Assembly (NCBI GenBank): GCA_905181615.1
Contig: CAJIYH010000006.1
Location: 351,001 to 415,000, forward strand
Length of the DNA: 64,000 nucleotides
From: an uncultured Flavobacteriaceae bacterium
GTDB lineage: Bacteria > Bacteroidota > Bacteroidia > Flavobacteriales > Flavobacteriaceae
Direction of reading: 5' to 3'
Made by a program: the position numbers and the translations under genes. Position 1 is the stretch's first letter. Each line of letters begins with the position of its first letter. Below are positions 46,572 through 55,930 of the stretch, piece after piece. Under the pieces are notes generated by a model. The model did no database searches. It had not been told where the DNA came from and worked only from the letters and a program-made list of their open reading frames with translations.

Positions 46572-49406
46572 ATGTCCAAACCAAAAAAACTTTTTTTACT
46601 CGATGCGTTTGCCCTTATTTTTAGAGGGTATTACGCTTTTATAAAAAACCCTAGAATCAATTCTAAAGGGATGGACACCTCAGCTATTTTTGGGTTTATG
46701 AATTCTTTACTTGATGTAATTAAAAGGGAAAAGCCTGATTATCTAGCAGTTTGTTTTGATAAGGGAGGTTCAGTATCTAGGAAAGAACTTTTTGAAGACT
46801 ATAAAGCCAACAGAAATGAAACTCCAGAAGCCATTAAAATTGCTGTTCCATACATCCAACAAATCCTAGAGGCAATGCAAATTCCTGTAATAGAAAAAGC
46901 AGGCTTTGAAGCAGACGATATAATTGGAACTCTAGCTAAACAGGCGGAGAAAGAAGGTTTTCAAACTTTTATGGTAACGCCTGATAAAGATTTTGCACAA
47001 TTGGTTTCGGAAAACATATTCATGTATCGCCCTGCAAGAATGGGGAATGCAATCGAAATATGGGGGATCCCTGAAGTTCAAGCTCGATTTGAGATTGAAC
47101 GACCAGAACAAGTAATTGATTACTTAGGAATGATGGGTGACGCCGTTGATAATATCCCTGGACTTCCTGGAGTGGGTGATAAAACCGCTAAAAAATTCCT
47201 TAAAGAATATGGAAGTATGGAGGTTTTATTGGAGAATACTCATGAACTAAAAGGAAAAATGAAAGAACGCATTGAAGCCAATAAAGAATTGGGAATGCTT
47301 TCTAAGGAGCTTGCAAAAATAATTTTAGATGTCCCGGTTACTTTCGAAGCAGATTCATACAAGCTAACTGATCCTAATATTCAAGAGGTTCAACCACTTT
47401 TTGATGAGTTAGAATTTAGGAGGATGCAAGAAACTATTCAGCGTATTTTTAATACATCAGAGGTTGTTGCTGCTCCAAAAGAAAAAAATGTCGTAAACAG
47501 TCCTACACCCACTGCGAATAAAGGGCAAATGGATTTATTTGCTCCTGCTGGAGCTGGAACAATATCTCCAACTGAAGACACAATCCAAAGTAAACAAACT
47601 TTAGTAAACACACCTCATGCTTATCAATGCATAGACAGTCCCCTTGCTTTTAGCCTTCTAATGGAAAAATTATTGAAGCAAAAAAGCGTTTGTTTTGATA
47701 CAGAAACTACAAGCATCAATGCGCTTCAAGCTGAATTAGTTGGAATTGCTTTTAGTTGGGGAAATCACAAAGGCTATTACCTCCCTTTTCCCGATGACCA
47801 AAAAGATGCTCAGAAAATCATAGAGCAAATTCGTCCGTTTTTTGAGCAAGAAGGAATAGAAAAAGTTGGGCACAACCTTAAATATGATCTCAAAGTTCTT
47901 TCGAATTACAACCTTAGCGTAAAAGGCCCTTTATACGACACCCTTCTTGCTCATTATTTGATTAATCCAGACCGTCGTCATGGAATGGATATTCTTGCAG
48001 CTTCTTATCTAAACTATGAGCCGCAACCCATTACTGATTTGATTGGTAAAAAAGGTAAAAACCAAGGCAAAATGAGAGATGTAAGCCTGAAAGACCAAAC
48101 CCAATATGCGGCTGAAGATGCCGATATTACATGGCAATTAAAACAATATTTTGAAAAAGAATTGGATGCCGCTGATAACCAAAAACTATTTCAAACAGTA
48201 GAACTTCCTCTTGTTCCCGTTCTTACTGCAATGGAAAAAGAAGGAATTAATTTGAATGTGTCTTTTTTAAATGAGTTTGCAAAAACATTAGAAATCGATA
48301 GTGCTCGGTTACAAAAAGAAATATTTGAACAAGCTGGAGAGGAATTCAATCTTGCTTCGCCAAAACAACTTGGACTTGTATTGTTTGATAAACTTAAATT
48401 AGTTGAAAAACCTAAAAAAACGAAAACAGGTCAATATTCGACTGCAGAAGATGTTTTGTCTTCCTTAGCAAAAAAACATTCTATAATTGCTGATATTCTA
48501 AATTGGCGTTCCATCCAAAAACTTTTAAGCACCTATGTAATTGCATTACCCGATGAAATCAATCCTAAAACAGGACGAGTACATACGGTATACAATCAAG
48601 CAGTTGCAGCTACCGGTCGCCTAAGTAGTAATGCTCCCAATTTACAAAACATACCCATTAGAACAGAACGCGGACAACAGGTTCGAAAAGCGTTCATCCC
48701 AAGAGACGAAAATCATGTGCTGCTCGCAGCAGATTATTCGCAAATTGAATTGCGTATTATAGCGGCACTTAGTAAAGACCCTTCTATGGTTGCTGCTTTT
48801 CAAAATAACGAAGATATTCATGCAACAACCGCCGCTAAAGTCTTCGGAGTTCCCCTAGAAGAAGTTACGCGAACTCAAAGAAGTAATGCCAAAACGGTTA
48901 ATTTTGGGATCATTTATGGGGTTTCTGCTTTTGGACTTAGTCAGCAAACTGATTTAAGTAGATCTGAATCTAAAGAATTGATAGACACCTATTACGAGAG
49001 TTATCCTAAATTAAAAGCGTACATGAGTTCTCAGATAGATTTTGCTCGCGACAACGGTTATGTTGCTACAGTGCTTGGACGCAGGAGATACCTAAAAGAC
49101 ATCCTTTCTCAAAATGCTATTGTTCGTGGAGCTGCAGAAAGGAATGCTGTTAATGCTCCCATTCAAGGGAGTGCTGCCGATATCATTAAAATTGCTATGA
49201 TTAATATTCATAAGCGTCTAGAAACAGGAGATTGGAAGGCAAAAATGCTTCTTCAAGTTCATGATGAACTGGTCTTTGATGTCCCTAGAACTGAAATTGA
49301 ATCTTTAAGTGCAATGGTCAAAGAAGAAATGGAAAATGCTTTTGTTATGGACGTTCCCTTGGTTGTTGATCTAGGTATAGGAGAGAATTGGCTTGAAGCA
49401 CATTGA
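46572..49406 (+). CDS. polA: DNA polymerase I
   Basis: 944 residues. N-terminal 5'-nuclease with FLLDAFALIFRGYYAF and the metal-binding EADDIIGTLAKQAE; middle 3'-5' exonuclease with the DxE pair in FDTETTSINAL near 375; C-terminal polymerase with AADYSQIELRI near 719 (motif A), the O-helix segment RSNAKTVNFGIIYGVSAFG and QVHDELVFDV near 897 (motif C). All three activities look intact. It functions in repair and Okazaki-fragment processing. Converges on the TonB receptor gene with two bases between stops. Confidence 0.97.
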   Translation: MSKPKKLFLLDAFALIFRGYYAFIKNPRINSKGMDTSAIFGFMNSLLDVIKREKPDYLAVCFDKGGSVSRKELFEDYKANRNETPEAIKIAVPYIQQILEAMQIPVIEKAGFEADDIIGTLAKQAEKEGFQTFMVTPDKDFAQLVSENIFMYRPARMGNAIEIWGIPEVQARFEIERPEQVIDYLGMMGDAVDNIPGLPGVGDKTAKKFLKEYGSMEVLLENTHELKGKMKERIEANKELGMLSKELAKIILDVPVTFEADSYKLTDPNIQEVQPLFDELEFRRMQETIQRIFNTSEVVAAPKEKNVVNSPTPTANKGQMDLFAPAGAGTISPTEDTIQSKQTLVNTPHAYQCIDSPLAFSLLMEKLLKQKSVCFDTETTSINALQAELVGIAFSWGNHKGYYLPFPDDQKDAQKIIEQIRPFFEQEGIEKVGHNLKYDLKVLSNYNLSVKGPLYDTLLAHYLINPDRRHGMDILAASYLNYEPQPITDLIGKKGKNQGKMRDVSLKDQTQYAAEDADITWQLKQYFEKELDAADNQKLFQTVELPLVPVLTAMEKEGINLNVSFLNEFAKTLEIDSARLQKEIFEQAGEEFNLASPKQLGLVLFDKLKLVEKPKKTKTGQYSTAEDVLSSLAKKHSIIADILNWRSIQKLLSTYVIALPDEINPKTGRVHTVYNQAVAATGRLSSNAPNLQNIPIRTERGQQVRKAFIPRDENHVLLAADYSQIELRIIAALSKDPSMVAAFQNNEDIHATTAAKVFGVPLEEVTRTQRSNAKTVNFGIIYGVSAFGLSQQTDLSRSESKELIDTYYESYPKLKAYMSSQIDFARDNGYVATVLGRRRYLKDILSQNAIVRGAAERNAVNAPIQGSAADIIKIAMINIHKRLETGDWKAKMLLQVHDELVFDVPRTEIESLSAMVKEEMENAFVMDVPLVVDLGIGENWLEAH

Positions 49407-49408
49407 TA

Positions 49409-51601
49409 TTAAAATCTAAAAGTCACCCCCAACAAAAAATTAGCTCCAGCCTGAGGATAATATCCTACACCTTCAATTGTAGTTACCACATTCGGTACTG
49501 AATAATCATCATCAAACGTGTAAAAAAATCCGTTTGAACTATACAATTCATTCAAGATGTTATTAAACAACAAGGAAAACTGAGCTTCTTTAATCCAACT
49601 GTTTGGTGTCCATACATAGCTTATGTTGATGTCATTTGTTAAATATGCTTTTAACTTAGAGAGGTCTGCGTCTATATTACCCATGTATTGCTCGCCCACA
49701 TATTTAGTTAATAATGCAATTCTAAAAACAGTATTAGGAGAATAGACTAAATTACTAGCCCCTACAATAGCTGGGGAATATGAAATGTTTGTTTTTCCTA
49801 GATTTTGAAGTTGCCCATCTCTATTAAAATAAAATTCCTCATTTTTGTTTGAGCTTAAAGCAATATTTGGTTGCCATACCCATTGATCTGCCAATCGAAC
49901 TGCAGCTTCTACTTCTAGTCCAAAACGATAACTATCTCCACTATTTGTTCGAATGGGTTCCCCAACTTCATCTAAAGCACCGGTTAAAACCAATTGATTT
50001 TTATAATCCATAAAATACATGTTTGCTTGTACTTGTATTTTCTCCTTATTATAGCGCCACCCCAATTCATAATCATTTAAAGATTCTGGTTTTGGGTTCC
50101 CATTTTCGTAATCACTTCTGTTGGGTTCCCGCTGTGCTTTAGCATAAGAAATATAAAGTCGCGAAACATCAGACGCTCGATAAGTTATCCCAGCTTTTGG
50201 ATTGAAAAAATTAAGCTTATCCACTACTACGATGTTTAAGGGACCTTTTACTGTTCCCAAAGTACTGTATCTAACATTTCGGTGCTGTAAATCGGCAAAC
50301 ACAGTCCAATCCGTTGCTATTTGATGAGTTACTTTTGCATAAAGATTAAAATCTTTTTTAGTTGCTTCACTTTCGTAAAAACGATGATTAGGCTTGGCGT
50401 TACTGGTGTATTGAGCCCAAATTAAGGTCCCGAAATGATCGCCAGTATAGTTGCTATAAGAACCTCCTAAAACAGCATTAGTTTGCTTGTTGTTGAAGTT
50501 TAGTGAAAAGGTTCCAACATAAAAATCATTATCCAACCACTTGCGGCTAATATTAGCTGTTGCGTTAATTATTTCATCTCCTATATTTAAGGGGTTGAGT
50601 TGAAGGTAATCAAAACTGTCTTGGTTATTATATTCTTCGTAATAACCCCTTCCGTTGGTATAATTTAAACCTACATTAGAAGACCATAGATTAGAATATT
50701 TTTGAGTCCAATGAAATTGAAAATGATCTTGTTTATAGTTGTCTACTTGGTTATCATAAAAACTAGATATAATTCCATTGCCGTCATATATTGCTCCAGC
50801 AGGATTGTAGCGTCTATTGGATTCGAGTGTTGAAGGATCTACTCCATACCAGGACTGATATGTAATTTCTTTTCCTCCAAAAGTAAGTGCTTTGATTAAA
50901 GTGTTTTCGTCTTTAAAAAGAGCTTGAAAAAAATAAGACTTTAAATCTGATGAAGCGCGATCAATGTAGCCATTGGAAGATATTGTTCCAACCCTCCCTG
51001 AGAGTTCAAAATGTTCATCGAGCAAACCCGTAGAAAACTTGATTGTGTTTCTCAAGGTTCCAAAACTTCCGAACCCACTTGAAATTTCACCAAAAGCCTG
51101 TTCGGTAATTCCCTGAGTAGAAAGGTTTAGACTTGCTCCGAAAGCACCCGCTCCGTTTGTTGATGTTCCTACCCCTCGATTCAATTGAATGCTTTCTACT
51201 GATGATGTAAAATCAGGTAAATTAACCCAAAATGTACCTTGTGATTCTGAATCATTATATGGAATTCCATTAATGGTAACATTAACTCGTGAAGCATCAC
51301 TTCCACGAACACGAATACCTGTATAGCCAATTCCCGCACCAGCATCACTAGTTGTAACTACACCGGGAAGAAAATTAAGGAGAATAGGTAGGTCTTGACC
51401 TAAATTTCTTTCTTTCAATGACTCTGTTTGAACTTCCGAAAATGTCAATGGCTGATTTTCATTTACACGAAGTCCTGCAACACTTACTTCTTCAAGAGCA
51501 ACTAATGTGTTGGATATCGTATCCTTTGGTTGTTGATTTTTTTGAGCTAAAAGAAAAGGTGAACTTATAATAAAAGACCAAAATATAATACTGATTTTCA
51601 T
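49409..51601 (-). CDS. TonB-dependent receptor, predicted thiamine transporter
   Basis: 730 residues with a signal peptide (about 1-19, cut near LLAQ). The plug domain is near 60-165 (GIRVRGSDASRVNVTINGIPYND), followed by a 22-strand-type barrel ending in a terminal aromatic (GVTFRF). It has no N-terminal carboxypeptidase-like domain, so it is not a SusC-type receptor. A TPP riboswitch lies 58 bases upstream, so it is expected to take up thiamine or its phosphates and be shut off when thiamine diphosphate is plentiful. Family firm; substrate inferred from the riboswitch. Confidence 0.9.
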   Translation of the reverse strand: MKISIIFWSFIISSPFLLAQKNQQPKDTISNTLVALEEVSVAGLRVNENQPLTFSEVQTESLKERNLGQDLPILLNFLPGVVTTSDAGAGIGYTGIRVRGSDASRVNVTINGIPYNDSESQGTFWVNLPDFTSSVESIQLNRGVGTSTNGAGAFGASLNLSTQGITEQAFGEISSGFGSFGTLRNTIKFSTGLLDEHFELSGRVGTISSNGYIDRASSDLKSYFFQALFKDENTLIKALTFGGKEITYQSWYGVDPSTLESNRRYNPAGAIYDGNGIISSFYDNQVDNYKQDHFQFHWTQKYSNLWSSNVGLNYTNGRGYYEEYNNQDSFDYLQLNPLNIGDEIINATANISRKWLDNDFYVGTFSLNFNNKQTNAVLGGSYSNYTGDHFGTLIWAQYTSNAKPNHRFYESEATKKDFNLYAKVTHQIATDWTVFADLQHRNVRYSTLGTVKGPLNIVVVDKLNFFNPKAGITYRASDVSRLYISYAKAQREPNRSDYENGNPKPESLNDYELGWRYNKEKIQVQANMYFMDYKNQLVLTGALDEVGEPIRTNSGDSYRFGLEVEAAVRLADQWVWQPNIALSSNKNEEFYFNRDGQLQNLGKTNISYSPAIVGASNLVYSPNTVFRIALLTKYVGEQYMGNIDADLSKLKAYLTNDINISYVWTPNSWIKEAQFSLLFNNILNELYSSNGFFYTFDDDYSVPNVVTTIEGVGYYPQAGANFLLGVTFRF

Positions 51602-51659
51602 TCGAAAAATTAATTTTAACGAATAACAAAGGGCAACTATTCTGGTTATTAAAAAAATC

Positions 51660-51739
51660 TACTTCCCTTAGCAACATTACCTGCCCAGGTTCATAGGGTA
51701 TAATCTCAGCTCGTCATTTAGAGCACCCCTTAGAGAAAG
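51660..51739 (-). promoter_or_regulatory. TPP riboswitch (THI element) upstream of the TonB receptor
   Basis: The minus-strand RNA contains the conserved THI parts in order: GGGGTGCT near 51731-51724, CTGAGAT near 51709-51703, ACCC near 51698, GAACCTG near 51692-51686, then GGTAATGTTGC and the closing AAGGGAAGT. The ends can pair (CTTTCT with GGGAAG) to form P1. The aptamer is about 80 bases and ends 58 bases before the receptor ATG, so it probably acts by sequestering the start site or by termination in the leader. Confidence 0.88.
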
Positions 51740-51758
51740 CACAAAGTTAATCCTTTTT

Positions 51759-53264
51759 TTATTCTAAACAATCATTAATTGTTTTAAGTGACCGAAAGGT
51801 TGTTTTAGGGATTTGAACGAAAATAGAATTCCAATATGCCATACTCCCGTTCCATAAACCTGGTAACTCTAGAACTTTTATGGATTGTGAATTTATATTT
51901 TTAATAGAAATCAAATTGCGCCTGCTGTCTATAAATTCATCTAAATCCCATGGCTCCCCTTCAAAGTCCTTTAGGCCGCAAACCATATTTACAGGATTAA
52001 AAAAAGATGCCTTATCTAAATCAATTTTTGAAGATTGAAGTTCAACAGCCTCAACTATTTGAAGTGCAAGTGCATCGTCTTGTTTTATCCAAAAGGGTCC
52101 CCCTCCTGGCTTACCCTCATTCTCAATCATTCCACAAACTCGAAGAGGACGATTTAAGAAGTCTCGCATAATTATAGTTTGTTTCTTAAAACTAACCTGG
52201 TTTAATTTTTCGCTAAGGTCTATATGTAAATTTTCTCTAATAAAAGCTAAACTTTCGTTAACACAGGTTTTTGTTTGTTTTTTGAGTTCAACCAAAAGGT
52301 CCGCTACCTGATCGTATCGGTTAAGGTAAAGTCCTCCCATAAACTTTTGAACATCAACAGACTCCATGTCGTTCGGTTTGATACTGTCTACTGTTTTAAT
52401 GAAAATTAAATCCGCCTTAAATCGTCTAATATTCTCAATAAGAGCTCCATGTCCAGACTTTCTAAATATAATTTCGCCATCCGAATCCCTCAACATAGAT
52501 TTGTTCTCGAGCAAAGCAATACTATCTGTTCTGGCGTCTTGAAAAGAATATTCAATTTGCACGCGATTTTGGTCTTTAACAGAAAGTTTATTCATTAAAC
52601 TATTTTCTGCCTTAATGAATGATTGAATTTGATCAGCATCTAGAGTAAAATGAATTTTTGCTTTTGAACTATTTGAAAAAAGAATGAGACTTTCCAAAAT
52701 GTGGAGTTCAAGCCCCGTGACATCATAGCCATCTAAATCAATAAAAATAGGAAGTAAACCCTTGGCTATTCCTTCCATACCAATCTCAGGATCTTTTAAT
52801 AAAACCTCAATAAACTGATAGAGAAAATCAGCCCGATTATCAAATGTATTATTTGAATTATTCAATCGTTTTTTTATTAAACCATAAAAAGGAAAAGCTT
52901 CAATGTTATTTACAAAAAACTGAAAATCTTTGTTTCTTGAATCAATCAAATACGAATCTAAATCATCTTGGCTTACCTTAAAGTTTGAAATAAAATCCCG
53001 AAGAAAGTAAAACATTCTAGAGGCAAGTCCAGATGCCGGGATAAACTTTGTGATGCTTAGTGATGAAGAATTTAAATCGAAGAAATCTTTAAACTCATTT
53101 TGCTCTTTAAGACTAAACTTATGAATCCCATCTCCTAAAGATGCCGGTCTAGCAACTGAAAGATTATGTACATTTTCCTCTTTAAAGAAATTCAGCTGTT
53201 GTTCAACCAATAACACATCTTTATTGATTGATTTAAGGTAACTAATATCTCTTTTGGTAAGCAT
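51759..53264 (-). CDS. DUF4301 family protein
   Basis: 501 residues, no signal peptide, starting LTKRDISYLKSINKDV. It matches the DUF4301 family of Bacteroidota; recognisable segments are FIPASGLASRMFYFLRDF near 74-91, SGHGALIENIRR near 267-278 and ENEGKPGGGPFWI. The FIPASGLASRM and SGHGAL segments resemble sugar-nucleotide transferase loops, suggesting a nucleotidyltransferase-like enzyme, but no activity is known. It follows the NadR-like kinase by 5 bases and lies upstream of the riboswitch, so it is not controlled by it. Confidence 0.85.
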   Translation of the reverse strand: MLTKRDISYLKSINKDVLLVEQQLNFFKEENVHNLSVARPASLGDGIHKFSLKEQNEFKDFFDLNSSSLSITKFIPASGLASRMFYFLRDFISNFKVSQDDLDSYLIDSRNKDFQFFVNNIEAFPFYGLIKKRLNNSNNTFDNRADFLYQFIEVLLKDPEIGMEGIAKGLLPIFIDLDGYDVTGLELHILESLILFSNSSKAKIHFTLDADQIQSFIKAENSLMNKLSVKDQNRVQIEYSFQDARTDSIALLENKSMLRDSDGEIIFRKSGHGALIENIRRFKADLIFIKTVDSIKPNDMESVDVQKFMGGLYLNRYDQVADLLVELKKQTKTCVNESLAFIRENLHIDLSEKLNQVSFKKQTIIMRDFLNRPLRVCGMIENEGKPGGGPFWIKQDDALALQIVEAVELQSSKIDLDKASFFNPVNMVCGLKDFEGEPWDLDEFIDSRRNLISIKNINSQSIKVLELPGLWNGSMAYWNSIFVQIPKTTFRSLKTINDCLE

Positions 53265-53269
53265 ATCGG

Positions 53270-53833
53270 CTAAATTAAAATATCTATTGCAGTAGTTGCC
53301 TGTTTTATTCTGTTTTCTCTGCTCCCTTTAATATGTTTATAGTTGAACTTTTGTGTTTTTAATCTATTTTCGAAAAGGTCAAACATCAATTTTCGTTCAT
53401 TTGGCCGATCTCTTAAATCATCCGCCTCCCAAGGCACATCAATTCCAGTCAACAAATACAGGTCATAACAAACCTGCTTCACTGCTTCTTTAATTATTGG
53501 ATCACAATAACCGTCAAAATGAGTTTCTGACCAAATCTCCGTTACCAGAACATTCGTGTCACAAAAAAGGATTTTATGTGTCTTAGTAAGTGCTGCATTC
53601 TCTGCACGCATCTGCCCCTGTGCAATAGTGATTAGATCTTCACGAGTACATGCTTCTTTTTTTTTATCCCATTTATCTTGTAAAAAGACACGTGCAAACT
53701 CTGGAACCCAAAGGGTTTTATAATGCGCGGCTAAATCTTTACATAAAGTTGTTTTTCCAGTACTTTCTGGACCAAAAACAACCACACGCAAAACTGAAGT
53801 GGGTTTTTGTTTTATAAGTAACGTTTTAGACAT
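53270..53833 (-). CDS. NadR-like AAA family nucleoside kinase
   Basis: 187 residues. The P-loop FGPESTGKTTLCKDLA is at about 20-35, and the WVPEFARVFL and LFCDTNVLVTEIWSE segments match the ribosylnicotinamide-kinase domain of NadR. The full NadR adenylyltransferase part is absent. In Bacteroidota such kinases usually accompany a PnuC-type vitamin transporter and trap the imported vitamin by phosphorylation. No pnuC is present here. Substrate may be nicotinamide riboside or thiamine. It starts 3 bases after the phosphopantetheinyl transferase stop. Confidence 0.85.
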   Translation of the reverse strand: MSKTLLIKQKPTSVLRVVVFGPESTGKTTLCKDLAAHYKTLWVPEFARVFLQDKWDKKKEACTREDLITIAQGQMRAENAALTKTHKILFCDTNVLVTEIWSETHFDGYCDPIIKEAVKQVCYDLYLLTGIDVPWEADDLRDRPNERKLMFDLFENRLKTQKFNYKHIKGSRENRIKQATTAIDILI

Positions 53834-53836
53834 TTT

Positions 53837-54466
53837 CTATATAGTGTGGATAGCAATACAAAGCTCACCGTTAGTAATCGTTCTGAAATATAATGTAAAA
53901 AAATATTCTGTTTTCAAATGTACTAATCGTGCAGTACCTTGCTGGTCTTGTAATTGAAAAGGATCTACTTGAATGGCTTTAGAAAAATGAATACCGGGAA
54001 CTCCAAAGGCCTTATAAACAGATTCTTTTACAGTCCAAAGACGTGTCAACATTTTTAAATAATTTTCACTTTTATTCACAAAAACTTCTGCTGGATGAAC
54101 AAATTTTGAAGCAATTCGTGTAATTTGATCTTTATAAATCTCAACATCAACTCCTATCTTATTATCAGAAACTACCACAGCACCATAACCATCAGTATGT
54201 GAAATGGAACAATAACGATGATCCGTTAAATAAGGAGCTCCATTATCATTAAACAGAACTTTATCTAAATCTATACCCACAGAAATCATAGCAGCTCGAC
54301 TCCCTAAAAACCCTAAACGATGTTTTAGGCTTTTACGTTTCTTAAGCTTTTCTTTTTCAATCAATGGAAGTGTTAGAGACTTCAATAATTCATCCTCTGT
54401 CTCTTCTATTTTCCATAGAATGACCCTGGTTTTGAACTTAAAATCTAACTCTTTGTCTAAAGGCAT
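53837..54466 (-). CDS. 4'-phosphopantetheinyl transferase superfamily protein
   Basis: 209 residues of the Sfp/AcpT superfamily. The magnesium-binding motifs are IGVDVEIY near 104-111 and WTVKESVYKAFG near 143-154, and the central CSISHTDGYGAV segment binds CoA. It attaches the phosphopantetheine arm of CoA to carrier proteins (acyl or polyketide/peptide carriers). First gene of a minus-strand group with the NadR-like kinase and DUF4301, without a clear pathway link. Confidence 0.9.
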   Translation of the reverse strand: MPLDKELDFKFKTRVILWKIEETEDELLKSLTLPLIEKEKLKKRKSLKHRLGFLGSRAAMISVGIDLDKVLFNDNGAPYLTDHRYCSISHTDGYGAVVVSDNKIGVDVEIYKDQITRIASKFVHPAEVFVNKSENYLKMLTRLWTVKESVYKAFGVPGIHFSKAIQVDPFQLQDQQGTARLVHLKTEYFFTLYFRTITNGELCIAIHTI

Positions 54467-54488
54467 TTTTTATTCTCTATAAAGTGCT

Positions 54489-54496
54489 TACTTTTG
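54489..54496 (+). promoter_or_regulatory. Bacteroidota -7 promoter element of ahcY
   Basis: TACTTTTG, a TAnnTTTG match, 33 bases before the ahcY ATG. No SAH or SAM riboswitch fits in the 63-base gap. Confidence 0.5.
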
Positions 54497-54529
54497 CGTA
54501 AAATTACTTGAACAGTAAATATAAAAACT

Positions 54530-55846
54530 ATGACAAACAAAACAGCATATCTTCCTTATAAGGTAAAAGATATTACTCTTGCAGATTGGGGACGAAAAGA
54601 AATTGAACTTGCAGAAGCAGAAATGCCCGGATTAATGGCTCTTCGTGAGGAGTTTGCAGAAGATCAGCCTCTAGCTGGTGCTCGTATTGCTGGTTGCCTA
54701 CACATGACCATTCAAACAGCTGTATTGATTGAAACTCTAGTCGCTTTAGGAGCTGACGTTACTTGGAGTTCTTGTAATATTTTCTCAACTCAAGATCATG
54801 CTGCCGCCGCAATTGCTGCAGCTGGAATCCCTGTTTATGCTTGGAAAGGTATGAATGAAGACGAATTTGATTGGTGTATTGAGCAAACTTTATTCTTCGG
54901 AGAAGATCGTGAGCCTTTGAACATGATTTTAGATGATGGGGGTGATTTAACCAATCTGGTTCTAGACCATTACCCTGCTTTAGTAGACGCAATTAAAGGT
55001 CTTTCTGAAGAAACTACCACAGGAGTACATCGCTTATATGAACGCATGAAAAATGGCACGCTTCCAATGCCAGCTATAAACGTAAATGATTCTGTAACAA
55101 AATCTAAATTCGACAACAAGTACGGATGTAAAGAAAGTGCAGTTGACGCGATTCGTCGAGCAACTGATCTAATGTTAGCCGGGAAGAGAGTTATTGTTGC
55201 TGGATATGGGGATGTTGGTAAAGGAACTGCGGCTTCATTTAGAGGTGCAGGATCTATTGTTACGGTTACCGAAATTGATCCTATTTGTGCACTTCAAGCT
55301 GCAATGGACGGTTTTGAAGTTAAAAAAATAAAAACGGTGGTGGCTAATGCGGATATTATCATTACAACTACAGGAAATAAAAACATCATTCGAAAAGAGC
55401 ACTTTTTAAGCATGAAAGACAAAGCCATTGTTTGTAACATTGGACATTTCGATAATGAAATAGATATGGGGTGGCTGAATGGAACTTATGGTTCAACTAA
55501 AGTTGAAATTAAACCTCAAGTTGACAAGTATACCCTAGAAGATGAAAAAGAAATCATTGTTCTAGCAGAGGGTCGTTTGGTGAATTTAGGTTGTGCTACA
55601 GGACACCCTAGTTTTGTGATGAGTAATTCATTTACAAACCAAACCCTAGCACAATTAGAGCTTTGGAATAATACAGACAACTACGAAAACAAAGTGTATA
55701 TGCTTCCTAAGCATTTGGACGAAAAAGTTGCTGCACTTCACCTAAAGCACTTAGGCGTTGAGCTAGAAGAGCTCTCTCAAGATCAAGCAGAATATATTGG
55801 CGTAACCGTAGAAGGACCGTACAAACCAGAATACTACCGTTACTAA
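54530..55846 (+). CDS. ahcY: Adenosylhomocysteinase
   Basis: 438 residues. Substrate-binding segments [21 protein letters not shown] near 50-70 and the NAD-binding motif [19 protein letters not shown] near 221-239 are intact, as is the C-terminal PYKPEYYRY lid. It hydrolyses S-adenosylhomocysteine to adenosine and homocysteine, removing a methyltransferase inhibitor. Stand-alone gene with its own promoter box and terminator. Confidence 0.97.
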   Translation: MTNKTAYLPYKVKDITLADWGRKEIELAEAEMPGLMALREEFAEDQPLAGARIAGCLHMTIQTAVLIETLVALGADVTWSSCNIFSTQDHAAAAIAAAGIPVYAWKGMNEDEFDWCIEQTLFFGEDREPLNMILDDGGDLTNLVLDHYPALVDAIKGLSEETTTGVHRLYERMKNGTLPMPAINVNDSVTKSKFDNKYGCKESAVDAIRRATDLMLAGKRVIVAGYGDVGKGTAASFRGAGSIVTVTEIDPICALQAAMDGFEVKKIKTVVANADIIITTTGNKNIIRKEHFLSMKDKAIVCNIGHFDNEIDMGWLNGTYGSTKVEIKPQVDKYTLEDEKEIIVLAEGRLVNLGCATGHPSFVMSNSFTNQTLAQLELWNNTDNYENKVYMLPKHLDEKVAALHLKHLGVELEELSQDQAEYIGVTVEGPYKPEYYRY

Positions 55847-55868
55847 AGTCCATTTTCAAATACTATAC

Positions 55869-55898
55869 AAAAGCCGTGCATTTAGCTCGGCTTTTTTT
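55869..55898 (+). terminator. Rho-independent terminator of ahcY
   Basis: AAAAGCCG (55869-55876) pairs with CGGCTTTT (55888-55895), followed by T. Stem of eight with an 11-base loop. Confidence 0.82.
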
Positions 55899-55930
55899 GT
55901 TATCTTTTGTTAGAATTTAACACCCAAATT

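Noticed and set aside
51660-51739. Cobalamin riboswitch for the TonB receptor
   Set aside because: The conserved parts are those of the TPP aptamer (GGGGTGCT, CTGAGAT, GAACCTG), not of the B12 box.
54467-54529. SAH or SAM riboswitch before ahcY
   Set aside because: The gap is too short for these aptamers and no conserved core is visible.
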